DNA of 64,000 bases from Chlorogloeopsis sp. ULAP01 (GTDB lineage: Bacteria; Cyanobacteriota; Cyanobacteriia; Cyanobacteriales; Nostocaceae): assembly GCF_030381805.1 (NCBI RefSeq), contig NZ_JAUDRH010000026.1, positions 18,580 to 82,579 of the forward strand. Direction: 5' to 3'. The first letter of the stretch is position 1, and the number at the start of each line of letters is the position of its first letter. This document shows positions 34,826-43,431 of the stretch, in pieces. The position numbers and the translations under genes are program-made. Under the pieces are notes generated by a model. That model did not search any database, was not told the DNA's origin, and worked only from the letters and a program-made list of their open reading frames with translations.

Positions 34826-35206
34826 CTATGCGGTGGCTTTAAGATTGGTTTCATTGTCTAAGATTTGACGGATGCGCCGCTCCAGTAAATCGAGATCTAA
34901 ACCACCTTCATCACGGCTAATTCTACGCACAGTAGAATTAACATTGCCCAAATCTACCAATAAATCTTGAAGAATTTCCTGTTGTTGACGTGCTTGGGTC
35001 ACTTCACGCGGTTCTTGTACTAGATCGCGCACGATGGTATCCTCAGCTCTTGAGGCAATAATTGGATCAACTTGCCCTTGAAGATGAACAAAAGTGCGTC
35101 GTCCTGGCCCTCTATCTTCGTCAATCGGTATTACTGCTGTGACTTGATCGGAACGCACATACTTGCCAAATCCTAAATGGACTAGCACTGACGACTGGAT
35201 TTTCAT
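34826..35206 (-). CDS. RemA/DUF370-like small regulator
   Basis: A 126-residue protein. The first 60 residues (VLVHLGFGKYVRSDQVTAVI, then GPGRRTFVHLQGQ) recall the DUF370/RemA fold, in which a small beta-rich subunit makes DNA-wrapping rings and regulates extracellular matrix genes in Bacillus. The C-terminal half (QARQQQEILQDLLVDLGN...) is coiled-coil-like. It is downstream of the ABC exporter on the same strand, 155 bases apart, so perhaps linked to it. Family assignment is by eye. Confidence 0.6.
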   Translation of the reverse strand: MKIQSSVLVHLGFGKYVRSDQVTAVIPIDEDRGPGRRTFVHLQGQVDPIIASRAEDTIVRDLVQEPREVTQARQQQEILQDLLVDLGNVNSTVRRISRDEGGLDLDLLERRIRQILDNETNLKATA

Positions 35207-35361
35207 ATAAATAAAACTTATTTTTGTGACTTACTTCTATTTTAGAAGCTTAGAAAATGACCTTGCAGCTATAAGTAAAGCGGGTTTTACCCAATTCCAA
35301 GTAGTAGTTTCCGATTGGAAAATGACGTATTGGAGCTCTTACTTAATGACTAACAACGTAT

Positions 35362-37626
35362 TTAAGCCTCTTGTGTTTTCATCAAACGAGTATAAATTCC
35401 GTCTTGTTGCCACAATTGTTTATGAGTACCTCTTTGGACGACTTTGCCTGCTTCTAGCACAATAATTTCATGACTATCACGGATTGTACTGAGTCGATGG
35501 GCAATGATGATACATGCGCAACCACGTCGTCGCAAATTTTGATCAATTATTAATTCTGTTTCGGGATCGAGGGCGCTGGTAGCTTCATCGAGTACTAACA
35601 CCGTTGGATTTTTAACTAAAGCACGGGCAATTTCTAGACGCTGGCGTTGCCCACCACTAATATTCATCCCTCCCTCAATTAATTCAGCGTCATACCTTCC
35701 AGGCATTGATAAGATTAAATCCTTGATCGCCGCATCTTGACAAGCTTGGATCAAATCTGCATTGGGCACTGTTGAGTCCCAAAGAGTGATGTTGTCCCGT
35801 ACTGTTCCGGCAAATAAAAAGATATCCTGCTCAACCATTGCTAAAGAATTAGCCAATACAGAACGCGGGATTTGCTTGCGCGGAATACCATCAAAGTAAA
35901 TTTCCCCATCCCAAGGTTCATAAAGACCACAAATTAATTTAGCGATCGTAGACTTACCAGAACCACTCTTGCCTACAAATGCCACTCGTTGTCCTGGTTG
36001 AATACTCAAGCTTAAATTTTCGATTATAGGCGGTTCTAAACGGCTGTAGCCAAAGGTGACATTTCGTAACTCAATATAGCCCTCTAATTTAGAGGAGGAG
36101 GAAGACGCAAAGAAGGAGAGACGCAAAGGGGGGGAGAAACTTTCATTTACATTCCCCGTGTCCCCGCGTCCCCACCTCCCCGTGTCCTCTTTCCTTTCTA
36201 CTTCTACATCAATCGGGTTTTGCAGGACATCATCAAGGCGATTTAAGTCAGCTTCTAACTCTTGCAGAGTACTGCCAAAATTCACCAAGCTGTTAATTGG
36301 CTCTAAAAAACTCAGTGTTAAACTTTGGTAGGCAACTAACATCCCAATACTGAGATTGCCGTTCATCACCTCTAAACCACCGACAACTAAAATAGAAGCC
36401 GTTGTTAGGCTCGTCAAAATTATAGGCAATGCAGTGAGAATTTGAGTTTGTAAGCCTAATTCTTGTCGAACATTAAGTGCTTTAGCATAATAACCAGCAA
36501 ATCGAGAAAATAAATCAGACTCTAATCCAGATGCTTTGATGGTTTCTATAGTCTGAATGCCACTAACAGTAACTCCATAAACTTTACCTTGTTCTTGGGC
36601 TAACCGCAGATTTGTATCAACACGAGTTTGAGAAATAAATTGCAGGGCAAGAATATTGATAGCGGCAAAACCGACAGCGATCGCACTCAGCATTAAGTTG
36701 TACTGAATCATAATCAACAGGTAAAAAACCATCATCACCGCATCAATTACCGTCGTTGCCAGACGTCCTGAAAGTATGTCTGCAACTGTGTCATTGATGG
36801 GAACCCGACTGCTGATTTCTCCTGCATAACGTTGGGCATAAAATCCCACAGGTAAGCGCAGAATATGCCAGAGAAATTTTCCTGACATAGTAACTGATAA
36901 TTTCACCATCAATTGCCGCAGATAGATCAGTCGGACTTTGGCAAGTAACGCCCGTAACACAGCAGTTAGAATCATCCCCAATAACAAGGGACGTAACCAT
37001 TCTTGACGCTCTTGAACTAAAATTTCATCAACAAAGACTTGAGAGAATGCTGGCACAGCTAATCGGGGAATTGTCAGCAATAGACCTGCAAATAGGCAAA
37101 ATAGGATAGTACCCCACGAGTTTTGTAAGCGAGTCAGCAAAGCAGAGATAATATTACTTTTTTTGCCTCCCTTTTGAAAGCTTACTCCTGGCTCCATAAC
37201 CAAGATCACGCCAGTGTATGCACGGTCAAACTCTTCTATAGAAATGCTTCTGCGTCCTGTAGCCGGATCGTTGAGATAAACGTGCTTTTTACCAAACCCT
37301 TCTAAGACAAGAAAATGGTTGAAATTCCAAAAGACAATATATGGAGGAGGAAGATTTATAAGATTTTCAAAAGGTACTTTTAAACCTTTTGCATCTAAAC
37401 CATAATTTTTGGCAGCTTTGAGAATATTAAAAGCTTTGCTCCCATCTCGCGAAACACCACACTCTTCTCGGAGTTTCGCCAGAGGTACAATGCGACCGTA
37501 ATAGCTAAGAATAATACCCAGGGAAGCAGCACCGCATTCTACTGCTTCCATTTGCAAAATAGTGGGAGTGCGAACACAATAAGTTTGGACTCGCTCAAGC
37601 AGTTGCGAAGCAAGAGTAAAAAGCAT
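35362..37626 (-). CDS. C39-peptidase ABC exporter (NHLM/SunT-like)
   Basis: ATP-driven exporter that cuts a double-Gly leader and exports a peptide. The 754 residues (start ATG at 37624-37626) show a C39 peptidase domain with nucleophile Cys31 in QMEAVECGAASLG, His in NHFLVLEG and Asp in LNDPATGRR. Six transmembrane helices (about 165-430) follow, then the nucleotide-binding domain with Walker A GKSGSGKST, signature SGGQRQR and Walker B VLVLDEATSAL. A repeat-like insertion separates TMD and NBD. The order fits NHLP/NHLM-type bacteriocin exporters. No precursor peptide or HlyD partner is adjacent. Confidence 0.88.
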   Translation of the reverse strand: MLFTLASQLLERVQTYCVRTPTILQMEAVECGAASLGIILSYYGRIVPLAKLREECGVSRDGSKAFNILKAAKNYGLDAKGLKVPFENLINLPPPYIVFWNFNHFLVLEGFGKKHVYLNDPATGRRSISIEEFDRAYTGVILVMEPGVSFQKGGKKSNIISALLTRLQNSWGTILFCLFAGLLLTIPRLAVPAFSQVFVDEILVQERQEWLRPLLLGMILTAVLRALLAKVRLIYLRQLMVKLSVTMSGKFLWHILRLPVGFYAQRYAGEISSRVPINDTVADILSGRLATTVIDAVMMVFYLLIMIQYNLMLSAIAVGFAAINILALQFISQTRVDTNLRLAQEQGKVYGVTVSGIQTIETIKASGLESDLFSRFAGYYAKALNVRQELGLQTQILTALPIILTSLTTASILVVGGLEVMNGNLSIGMLVAYQSLTLSFLEPINSLVNFGSTLQELEADLNRLDDVLQNPIDVEVERKEDTGRWGRGDTGNVNESFSPPLRLSFFASSSSSKLEGYIELRNVTFGYSRLEPPIIENLSLSIQPGQRVAFVGKSGSGKSTIAKLICGLYEPWDGEIYFDGIPRKQIPRSVLANSLAMVEQDIFLFAGTVRDNITLWDSTVPNADLIQACQDAAIKDLILSMPGRYDAELIEGGMNISGGQRQRLEIARALVKNPTVLVLDEATSALDPETELIIDQNLRRRGCACIIIAHRLSTIRDSHEIIVLEAGKVVQRGTHKQLWQQDGIYTRLMKTQEA

Positions 37627-37734
37627 AGTATAGTTAGGTTGCAGTATTTTTTGCTGAACCAACTTATAGTGTAGGAAAGAATTGAGAAAAAGTGGGATAG
37701 AAAAGCAACTTCCTCGCAATTCCTTTCCCGATTT

Positions 37735-38190
37735 TTACTTGAAAGTCAGCAGACGAGGAAAAGATTTAACTAATGCAACTCCTCCAATTAGCACGAAAAT
37801 TGATCCCATACCAGTAAACATTGCAGGCAAAAACCATAGATCTAACCAAGAATTAATCATGACAGAATTTGGTTTTTGAGGATTGTATAGAACTTCTATC
37901 TGTTGACCTTTGGTAAATGCTGGTGGATTACTGCCTGTATTAGATTTAAATATAGTTTGTTCACCGGAACTTAAGGCAAATTTAACCACCGGATAATAAA
38001 CCGAAGAAAAGCGACCTTTGTTATCAGTTGATGAACGTAATTCTAAGTCAATTACAGTTCCTTGTGATGATACTGCTGTACCAATAAAAGAATGAGTATT
38101 GAGTCCAAAGATAATGCCTATGACAGCAAATATACTACCAATACCACCAAATATAGAACCAAATATTAGAAAGAACTTGGAATCATCCAT
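37735..38190 (-). CDS. DUF3592 membrane protein
   Basis: A 151-residue protein with two hydrophobic helices (about 6-30 and 118-142) around an extracytoplasmic beta domain containing SVYYPVVKFALSSGEQTIF and IEVLYNPQKPNSVMINSW, the DUF3592 pattern. Role unknown; members are often found with secretion or cell-envelope genes. It lies 108 bases upstream of the C39 exporter on the same strand and may share its transcript. Confidence 0.82.
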   Translation of the reverse strand: MDDSKFFLIFGSIFGGIGSIFAVIGIIFGLNTHSFIGTAVSSQGTVIDLELRSSTDNKGRFSSVYYPVVKFALSSGEQTIFKSNTGSNPPAFTKGQQIEVLYNPQKPNSVMINSWLDLWFLPAMFTGMGSIFVLIGGVALVKSFPRLLTFK

Positions 38191-38484
38191 ATTTAAAAGA
38201 GAACAGGGAACAGATAAAGTATTAACTTCCGTTGACGCCCAATATTTTAGTATATTTTTACACTTTATTCTATATTCAAAACACTCTCTAGGTGCAGCAA
38301 GATTTACTAACTTGCTAGAGTTTATCTACTGTAAAGCTATAGATTATTTGTTATGAATCAAATTAAATGTAGTAAGCGATACTGTTAACTGTTGTGTTAC
38401 AGTTGACATTTTTTTGTCATTCTTACCTATCACACTAAAAATAACAGGAGCGAATAAATATATGACTTATCCAACCTAGCATTA

Positions 38485-39753
38485 ATGACTCCCTTAAAAA
38501 CAAACCAAACAAATTCTTGGTTAAAGGCAGCGCTGATAGCTATTGTGGTTTCACTACCTACAGCTTGCGCTTTACAACCCAATCGTTTAAATAAAGTTGT
38601 TGAATCTCTGCCAAAAGCTGAGGCAAAACAAAGCGATCGCATCAATGCTAATTATGCAGATGTTGAAGCTTTGGTTAATATGGGTGCGCGAGTTGCTGGT
38701 ACGCCAGTTATGGAGAAGGCAAGCGCCTACCTAATTGAGGAATACCGCAAAGCTGGTTATGTTACTGAAGTACAAACTTTTAATTATCAAAAGTTTGTAG
38801 ACTCAGGCTCAAACCTAACTATAGATGGTACAACCATCGAGGGTAAGGCACTCAATAATACGATCCCTGGCAAGCTCAATGCACCACTGGTGGCAGTTCC
38901 CAATGTTGGGCGAACTGGTGACTTTGAGCAAGTGAATGTCAAAGGTGCGATCGCTATTGTCCGACGCGGTGAAATTCGCTTTTGGGAAAAAGCTGAAAAT
39001 GCCGCTACTGCTGGGGCGGTTGGCTTAGTAATAGTCAACAATAAACCAGGCAATTTAGATGGTGGTACCTTGGGAGAGCCGCCGAAAATTCCTGTACTGG
39101 CACTTTCGAGTGAGCGTGGTAATTCCTTGCTGGAACAAGCGCAGAATACCCCAACTAATATCAGCTTAAATGTCAATGCTCAACAGCAGGTTGTCACCGG
39201 GCGTAATGTTATCGCACATCTACCAGGTGTAATCAAGCCAAATATTATACTGGGAGCGCATTACGATTCAGTGCCTGGTTCACCAGGAGCAAATGATAAT
39301 GCCTCTGGAACAGCAGTAGTACTCGCACTAGCGCGTAATTTATCTAACACAAGTCTTGGTCGCCAAGCCTGGTTTGTCGCCTTTGATGGTGAAGAAGATG
39401 GGCTGCACGGCTCACGAGCTTTTGTGAACACTGCTAAACCAGAATTTCTCTCAGGGCTGAAAGGAATGCTGAACTTTGACATGGTTGGCGTGAACGAGGA
39501 GCTTGGTATTGGTGGTACATCATCCTTAACCGCCTTTGCCAAAAACGTTAAGCCAGATATGAAAGTTTTGGGTTCTTATGCTGGTAGCGATCATGCACCC
39601 TTTGCCAAAAAAGGTGTACCAGTCTTGTTTTTCTATCGGGGTCAGGAACCAAATTACCACACACCGAATGATAAAACAGTAGATCCAAAATTGCTCAATC
39701 AAACTGCGCAAGTAGCCCTAGATATTGTCAAGCGTTTGCTGCAAGCTAACTGA
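38485..39753 (+). CDS. M28-family aminopeptidase, lipoprotein, with PA domain
   Basis: A 422-residue secreted metallopeptidase. The signal ends in a lipobox SLPTAC (Cys about 29), so it is probably membrane-anchored. A PA-type insert is in the middle (VNVKGAIAIVRRGEIRFWEKAENA, quoted in part). Zinc ligands of M28 are in GAHYDSVPGSPGANDNASG (His, Asp), the catalytic DGEEDGLHGSRAF (Glu-Glu), NFDMVG (Asp), and a final His in YHTPNDK. Cleaves N-terminal residues from peptides in the periplasm. Single gene; the 5' end ATG at 38485 precedes the signal. Confidence 0.9.
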   Translation: MTPLKTNQTNSWLKAALIAIVVSLPTACALQPNRLNKVVESLPKAEAKQSDRINANYADVEALVNMGARVAGTPVMEKASAYLIEEYRKAGYVTEVQTFNYQKFVDSGSNLTIDGTTIEGKALNNTIPGKLNAPLVAVPNVGRTGDFEQVNVKGAIAIVRRGEIRFWEKAENAATAGAVGLVIVNNKPGNLDGGTLGEPPKIPVLALSSERGNSLLEQAQNTPTNISLNVNAQQQVVTGRNVIAHLPGVIKPNIILGAHYDSVPGSPGANDNASGTAVVLALARNLSNTSLGRQAWFVAFDGEEDGLHGSRAFVNTAKPEFLSGLKGMLNFDMVGVNEELGIGGTSSLTAFAKNVKPDMKVLGSYAGSDHAPFAKKGVPVLFFYRGQEPNYHTPNDKTVDPKLLNQTAQVALDIVKRLLQAN

Positions 39754-39888
39754 ATTTGTGGGTGATTCATATCTTGTACTCCTACCAACAGCCACCAGGC
39801 ACAGCCTCGAATCCCTCGTTACCATGTTCAACCTGGTTGCGAGCATTAGAGCCTCTGGCTTTCTCCATTCGGTAAAACCCATGTCCGT

Positions 39889-40008
39889 CTGGGATTGTAA
39901 ATCCCAGGCTCATAGCGAAAGTCCATTCAAATGGACTACATCGAAAACAGGAAATATCTAGTCCCCTTTAGAGGACTTTAGCTATTAGACAACGGTTTGT
40001 AACCGTTG
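39889..40008. repeat. four-hairpin dispersed element
   Basis: Four consecutive short inverted repeats: CTGGGATT-GTA-AATCCCAG (39889-39907), GTCCATT-CA-AATGGAC (39920-39936), AGTCC...GGACT (39960-39977), and CAACGGTT-TGT-AACCGTTG (39990-40008). The whole resembles a non-autonomous element or structured RNA common in Nostocales. No gene in this 360-base spacer. Confidence 0.75.
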
Positions 40009-40111
40009 GCGGGATTTGTGTATACACAGTACTGCAAGATATCAGGTGAGGAAAACGGAGTCGTCTTTTGCTGATTGTATTGCTATTCATTCTTTGATTT
40101 AGAAATCTGCA

Positions 40112-40882
40112 ATGTCTACTAATATCTCCTTGAAAAAGTCGCTAACTAATTTGTCTTTAGTGTCTGTTGGGGCGATGACTGCTCTATTTGGAGCACATTT
40201 AATGCCCACAAAGGCAGTACTTTCTGAACAACCAACTACTCAGGTGGTAAACACTGATACTAACTTTATTGCTGCTGCGGTAGAAAGAAGTGGAGCGGCG
40301 GTAGTTCGCATCGACTCCACGCGTACAGTATCGAGTCGGTACAGCCAATCCGGTAGACGAGTCGCACGGGGAACTGGTTCTGGATTTATTATTCAGTCAA
40401 ATGGTTTAATTTTGACCAATGCTCACGTAGTTTCTGGTACAGATACGGTAAGAGTAACTCTGAAAGATGGCCGTAGCTTTACAGGTAGGGTGTTAGGTGC
40501 AGATAGAAGCACAGATGTGGCGGTTGTACAAATTCAAGCTAACAATCTACCTACCGTCAGCGTTGGTAATTCCGATCGCCTCAAACCTGGAGAATGGGCG
40601 ATCGCGATCGGTAATCCTCTCGGTTTAGATAACACCGTGACAGTAGGTATTATCAGTGGAACAGAACGCTCTAGTCGTGCATTTGGCGGACGCGGAATCG
40701 GTTTTATTCAGACAGATGCAGCGATTAACCCTGGTAATTCAGGTGGCCCTTTATTGAATCAAAATGGACAGGTAATCGGCATTAATACCGCGATTATTCA
40801 AGGTGCTCAAGGATTAGGATTTGCCATTCCCATTAACCAAGCACAGCAAATTGCTAATCAGTTGATTGCTCAAGCAGCTTAA
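40112..40882 (+). CDS. HtrA/Deg-like serine protease without PDZ domain
   Basis: A 256-residue trypsin-like serine protease. The N-terminus has a signal-like hydrophobic helix (SLVSVGAMTALFGAHL, about 16-31). The catalytic triad is complete: His in ILTNAHVV, Asp in RSTDVAVVQ, Ser in NPGNSGGPLL. The chain ends right after the protease domain (NQAQQIANQLIAQAA), where usual HtrA proteins continue into a PDZ domain. The protein is truncated relative to the family or a natural PDZ-less form. Periplasmic or thylakoid-lumen quality control is the likely role. The next gene is convergent and 47 bases away. Confidence 0.9.
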   Translation: MSTNISLKKSLTNLSLVSVGAMTALFGAHLMPTKAVLSEQPTTQVVNTDTNFIAAAVERSGAAVVRIDSTRTVSSRYSQSGRRVARGTGSGFIIQSNGLILTNAHVVSGTDTVRVTLKDGRSFTGRVLGADRSTDVAVVQIQANNLPTVSVGNSDRLKPGEWAIAIGNPLGLDNTVTVGIISGTERSSRAFGGRGIGFIQTDAAINPGNSGGPLLNQNGQVIGINTAIIQGAQGLGFAIPINQAQQIANQLIAQAA

Positions 40883-40929
40883 TTGCTTTTTTGAATCTAG
40901 CGATCGCATTTGTTTAATTAGTGCGATCG

Positions 40930-41607
40930 CTAACTCAAAACCGAAGCACCATCTCCTAAAGAAATTCTCTCAAACGCATCGTCAACTGTTAAGCGTTCAG
41001 CAAAGCTCAGAATTTCGGAAGATTCCCCCTGTTTTAGCACCTGATATGAGGAGTGCTGTAGGGTAGATAAGGGCTTGGGCTGCTGTGGTTGCACAGGTAA
41101 TACAAGTGGTGTCACTCCAAAAATTAAACCCTTATCACTGTCAAACAATTCAATCTTGGGAGCGCCTACTGAACCAAGCACCATAACTCGGATAGAATTG
41201 TCATCTTGATTTGTTACAGTTACCTCAGTTATTCCTTCTACTGGTTTTGCTTGACGAAAGGCATTCCCCTGCAACTGTGTATTGGGAATATCAGCAACGT
41301 AGGTATTACCTTTACTGTTAGTATTAACTTCTAGTTTCGCGCCTTCTGTGGTTTTTAAGATCACGTCAAAGCCTGTATCGGTAGAATTGAGTTTTACTCC
41401 TGTAACTTTGATAATTTCTGTCTGAGTTGTTTGTTGTGAGAGTAAATGCGTAACTTTGGTAAGGGGAAGCTTTAATTCACGTAGTTGACGAATATCTGAA
41501 TTGAAAACTGATGAGTTTTTTGCTTCACCTGCCAATACTGCTGGCGTCAAAAGCACAAATACTATACTAGCTAGCCACCAAGAATTGATAAATTGGAGAT
41601 TTCTCAT
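40930..41607 (-). CDS. AMIN-domain exported protein
   Basis: A 225-residue secreted protein. A signal peptide (WLASIVFVLLTPAVLA, about 12-27) is followed by an AMIN-type beta domain: ITEVTVTNQDDNSIRVMV and VTGVKLNSTDTGFDVIL. In cyanobacteria AMIN domains precede TonB-dependent siderophore receptors. Here the chain ends LGDGASVLS, without plug or barrel, so it is either a stand-alone AMIN protein or a truncated receptor. It is 110 bases downstream of the PepSY gene on the same strand and may be cotranscribed with it. HIP1 octamers lie in the 3' end. Confidence 0.72.
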   Translation of the reverse strand: MRNLQFINSWWLASIVFVLLTPAVLAGEAKNSSVFNSDIRQLRELKLPLTKVTHLLSQQTTQTEIIKVTGVKLNSTDTGFDVILKTTEGAKLEVNTNSKGNTYVADIPNTQLQGNAFRQAKPVEGITEVTVTNQDDNSIRVMVLGSVGAPKIELFDSDKGLIFGVTPLVLPVQPQQPKPLSTLQHSSYQVLKQGESSEILSFAERLTVDDAFERISLGDGASVLS

Positions 41608-41717
41608 TTCTTTTCCTCACACTTTCAAGCCAGGAGGCAGAGAGCAGCGCGTTGCAAAGGGGTAGAAGGAAAGAGGATTTTGTTCAGTTCCGCGACTAGT
41701 TTAAAAATTTTGGGGAG

Positions 41718-42836
41718 CTATAACTTTGTAGCAGTCATAGTATCTACCCGATAACGATGCCACCACATTACCAAACTAGTGACAAACAAAATTAAGGGCG
41801 CAAAACTAACGAATACGTAGAGAATGCGGCTAGTGAATCCCCAGAAGGTGCCGTAGTGTAAAGGGACAAAAGAAGTGAGGATGCGATCGCCTAAAGCCAG
41901 CGATCGGCTATCAGATACTCGTAAAACTTCGCCATTGTACTGATCTAATAAAACCTCACTTTCACCGTAGTAAAAAGTTTCATGAGCTTGTCTTTTTCCC
42001 ACCCTGATAATTCCTTCTGGCTGATCTGGCATTCCAATGTAGGTTGTTTTGGTATTTGGCAAAACTGCATCTGCATTCTTCAAGATTTGCGATAGTGGTA
42101 ACGGTGATTGACTGGGGATCTTTTGAGAAACTAGCTCTGGTGGCTTGGGAGTTAAAGTAACAGCATAGATAAATGGAACGGATTGATCGTAGAAATTCCA
42201 GCAAAAGCCTATGAAACCTGTGAAGGATAAGAAAACAACGGCAATAATTCCCGTAACCTTGTGAATATCAAAATTTACTCTTTTAAAATGAGCATTCCAC
42301 TTGATTTTGAATCCAGCAATCAGTTTTCTCCAACCAGGCCATAATATTACTCCTGTAAGGCTGAGAATGAATAACAGCAAACCAGTAACACCAGTAATAA
42401 TCAAGCCGGGTTTACCTGCCAAAAGTTCATAGTGTAATCTCACGACAAGCTGCATGATGTCAGAACTTTCTTGGCTCCAACCCATTATCTCACCTGTGTA
42501 GGGATGAATAAACATCTGAGTAAGCTTATCTTTAGAGTCCCACAGCCTTACATGATAAAAAGAGGTAGGATTGTTTGGTAGGATGCTAAAGCCTATCTTA
42601 AGATCTGGTTGTTGAGCGATCGCAGACTTGACGCTTTCCGCAACCAAGTCAATAGATATACGTTGCTCCCCAGGAACAATATGACCAAATTTTTGTGTTA
42701 CTAAGAAATACTCTATTTCTGGTCTAAATACCAACAAGCTACCAGTTAACCCAATCAAAACTACAATGAACCCCACAACCAAACCTATATATCGATGAAT
42801 ATAGAATGCGATGTCATGGAATTTTTTCCTGTTCAT
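41718..42836 (-). CDS. PepSY-associated TM protein (siderophore-iron reductase-like)
   Basis: A 372-residue inner-membrane protein of the PepSY_TM family. Four to five hydrophobic helices are at about 12-40, 140-165, 190-215 and 335-365. A conserved early helix (FYIHRYIGLVVGFIVVLIGL), a middle TGLLLFILSLTGVILWPGWR and VTGIIAVVFLSFTGFIGFCW supply His/aromatic heme candidates. Such proteins are found with TonB receptors and are thought to be iron-siderophore reductases. Upstream of an AMIN gene and 600 bases from tonB. Confidence 0.85.
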   Translation of the reverse strand: MNRKKFHDIAFYIHRYIGLVVGFIVVLIGLTGSLLVFRPEIEYFLVTQKFGHIVPGEQRISIDLVAESVKSAIAQQPDLKIGFSILPNNPTSFYHVRLWDSKDKLTQMFIHPYTGEIMGWSQESSDIMQLVVRLHYELLAGKPGLIITGVTGLLLFILSLTGVILWPGWRKLIAGFKIKWNAHFKRVNFDIHKVTGIIAVVFLSFTGFIGFCWNFYDQSVPFIYAVTLTPKPPELVSQKIPSQSPLPLSQILKNADAVLPNTKTTYIGMPDQPEGIIRVGKRQAHETFYYGESEVLLDQYNGEVLRVSDSRSLALGDRILTSFVPLHYGTFWGFTSRILYVFVSFAPLILFVTSLVMWWHRYRVDTMTATKL

Positions 42837-43431
42837 GACAAATAGCTACTACCCATATGAAATAGAAATATTGATTGAGAACGAACTAATATATTTTGCC
42901 GTTCGCTGAGTTATACAATTTTGGATACTTCGACAAGCTCAGTACAAGTTTTGGAAAATGAATTGAAAATCGCTGTATTTGGGTTGGGCGAATCCATCTG
43001 CCCTTAATCATTTTTTAAATTGGTATTACTTGCATTTGAACTATGTTTGATGCTTGCTATTCTCAGCCAACATAAAAGAAATTTTTTACGATAATTTTCT
43101 CGAACTAAACTGATTATATACTTTACACATAAGCTTTTTTAGGCTGCTTTTCTGAGAAAGATTCAATTATTCGTATCTGTTTAATAATAAAAATTGTCAT
43201 TTCTATCTACAAAATAACCTTATCATTTATTTTTCATTTGAGCGTTAAAAACGGCTTACAGGCAGGGTGTCACCCCTCTCCCTAATAAAAACCAGGGGCA
43301 AGGGGTGAGGTTTTTTATGCCTACTGCCTTATTTGTTGACAGTTAACTCAGAAACCAAGTTGATATTAAGTTTACGAATCACCGTGCGATCGCTTGACCA
43401 CATGGTGATTTTATGCTCACGAGTGTGCTAA
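42837..43431. other. 595-base spacer between PepSY and tonB genes
   Basis: No gene seen. 43265-43312 contains a CACCCCT...AGGGGTG imperfect hairpin followed by a T-run on the plus strand; the rest is AT-rich. A Fur-box-like match was looked for but none is convincing. Confidence 0.4.
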
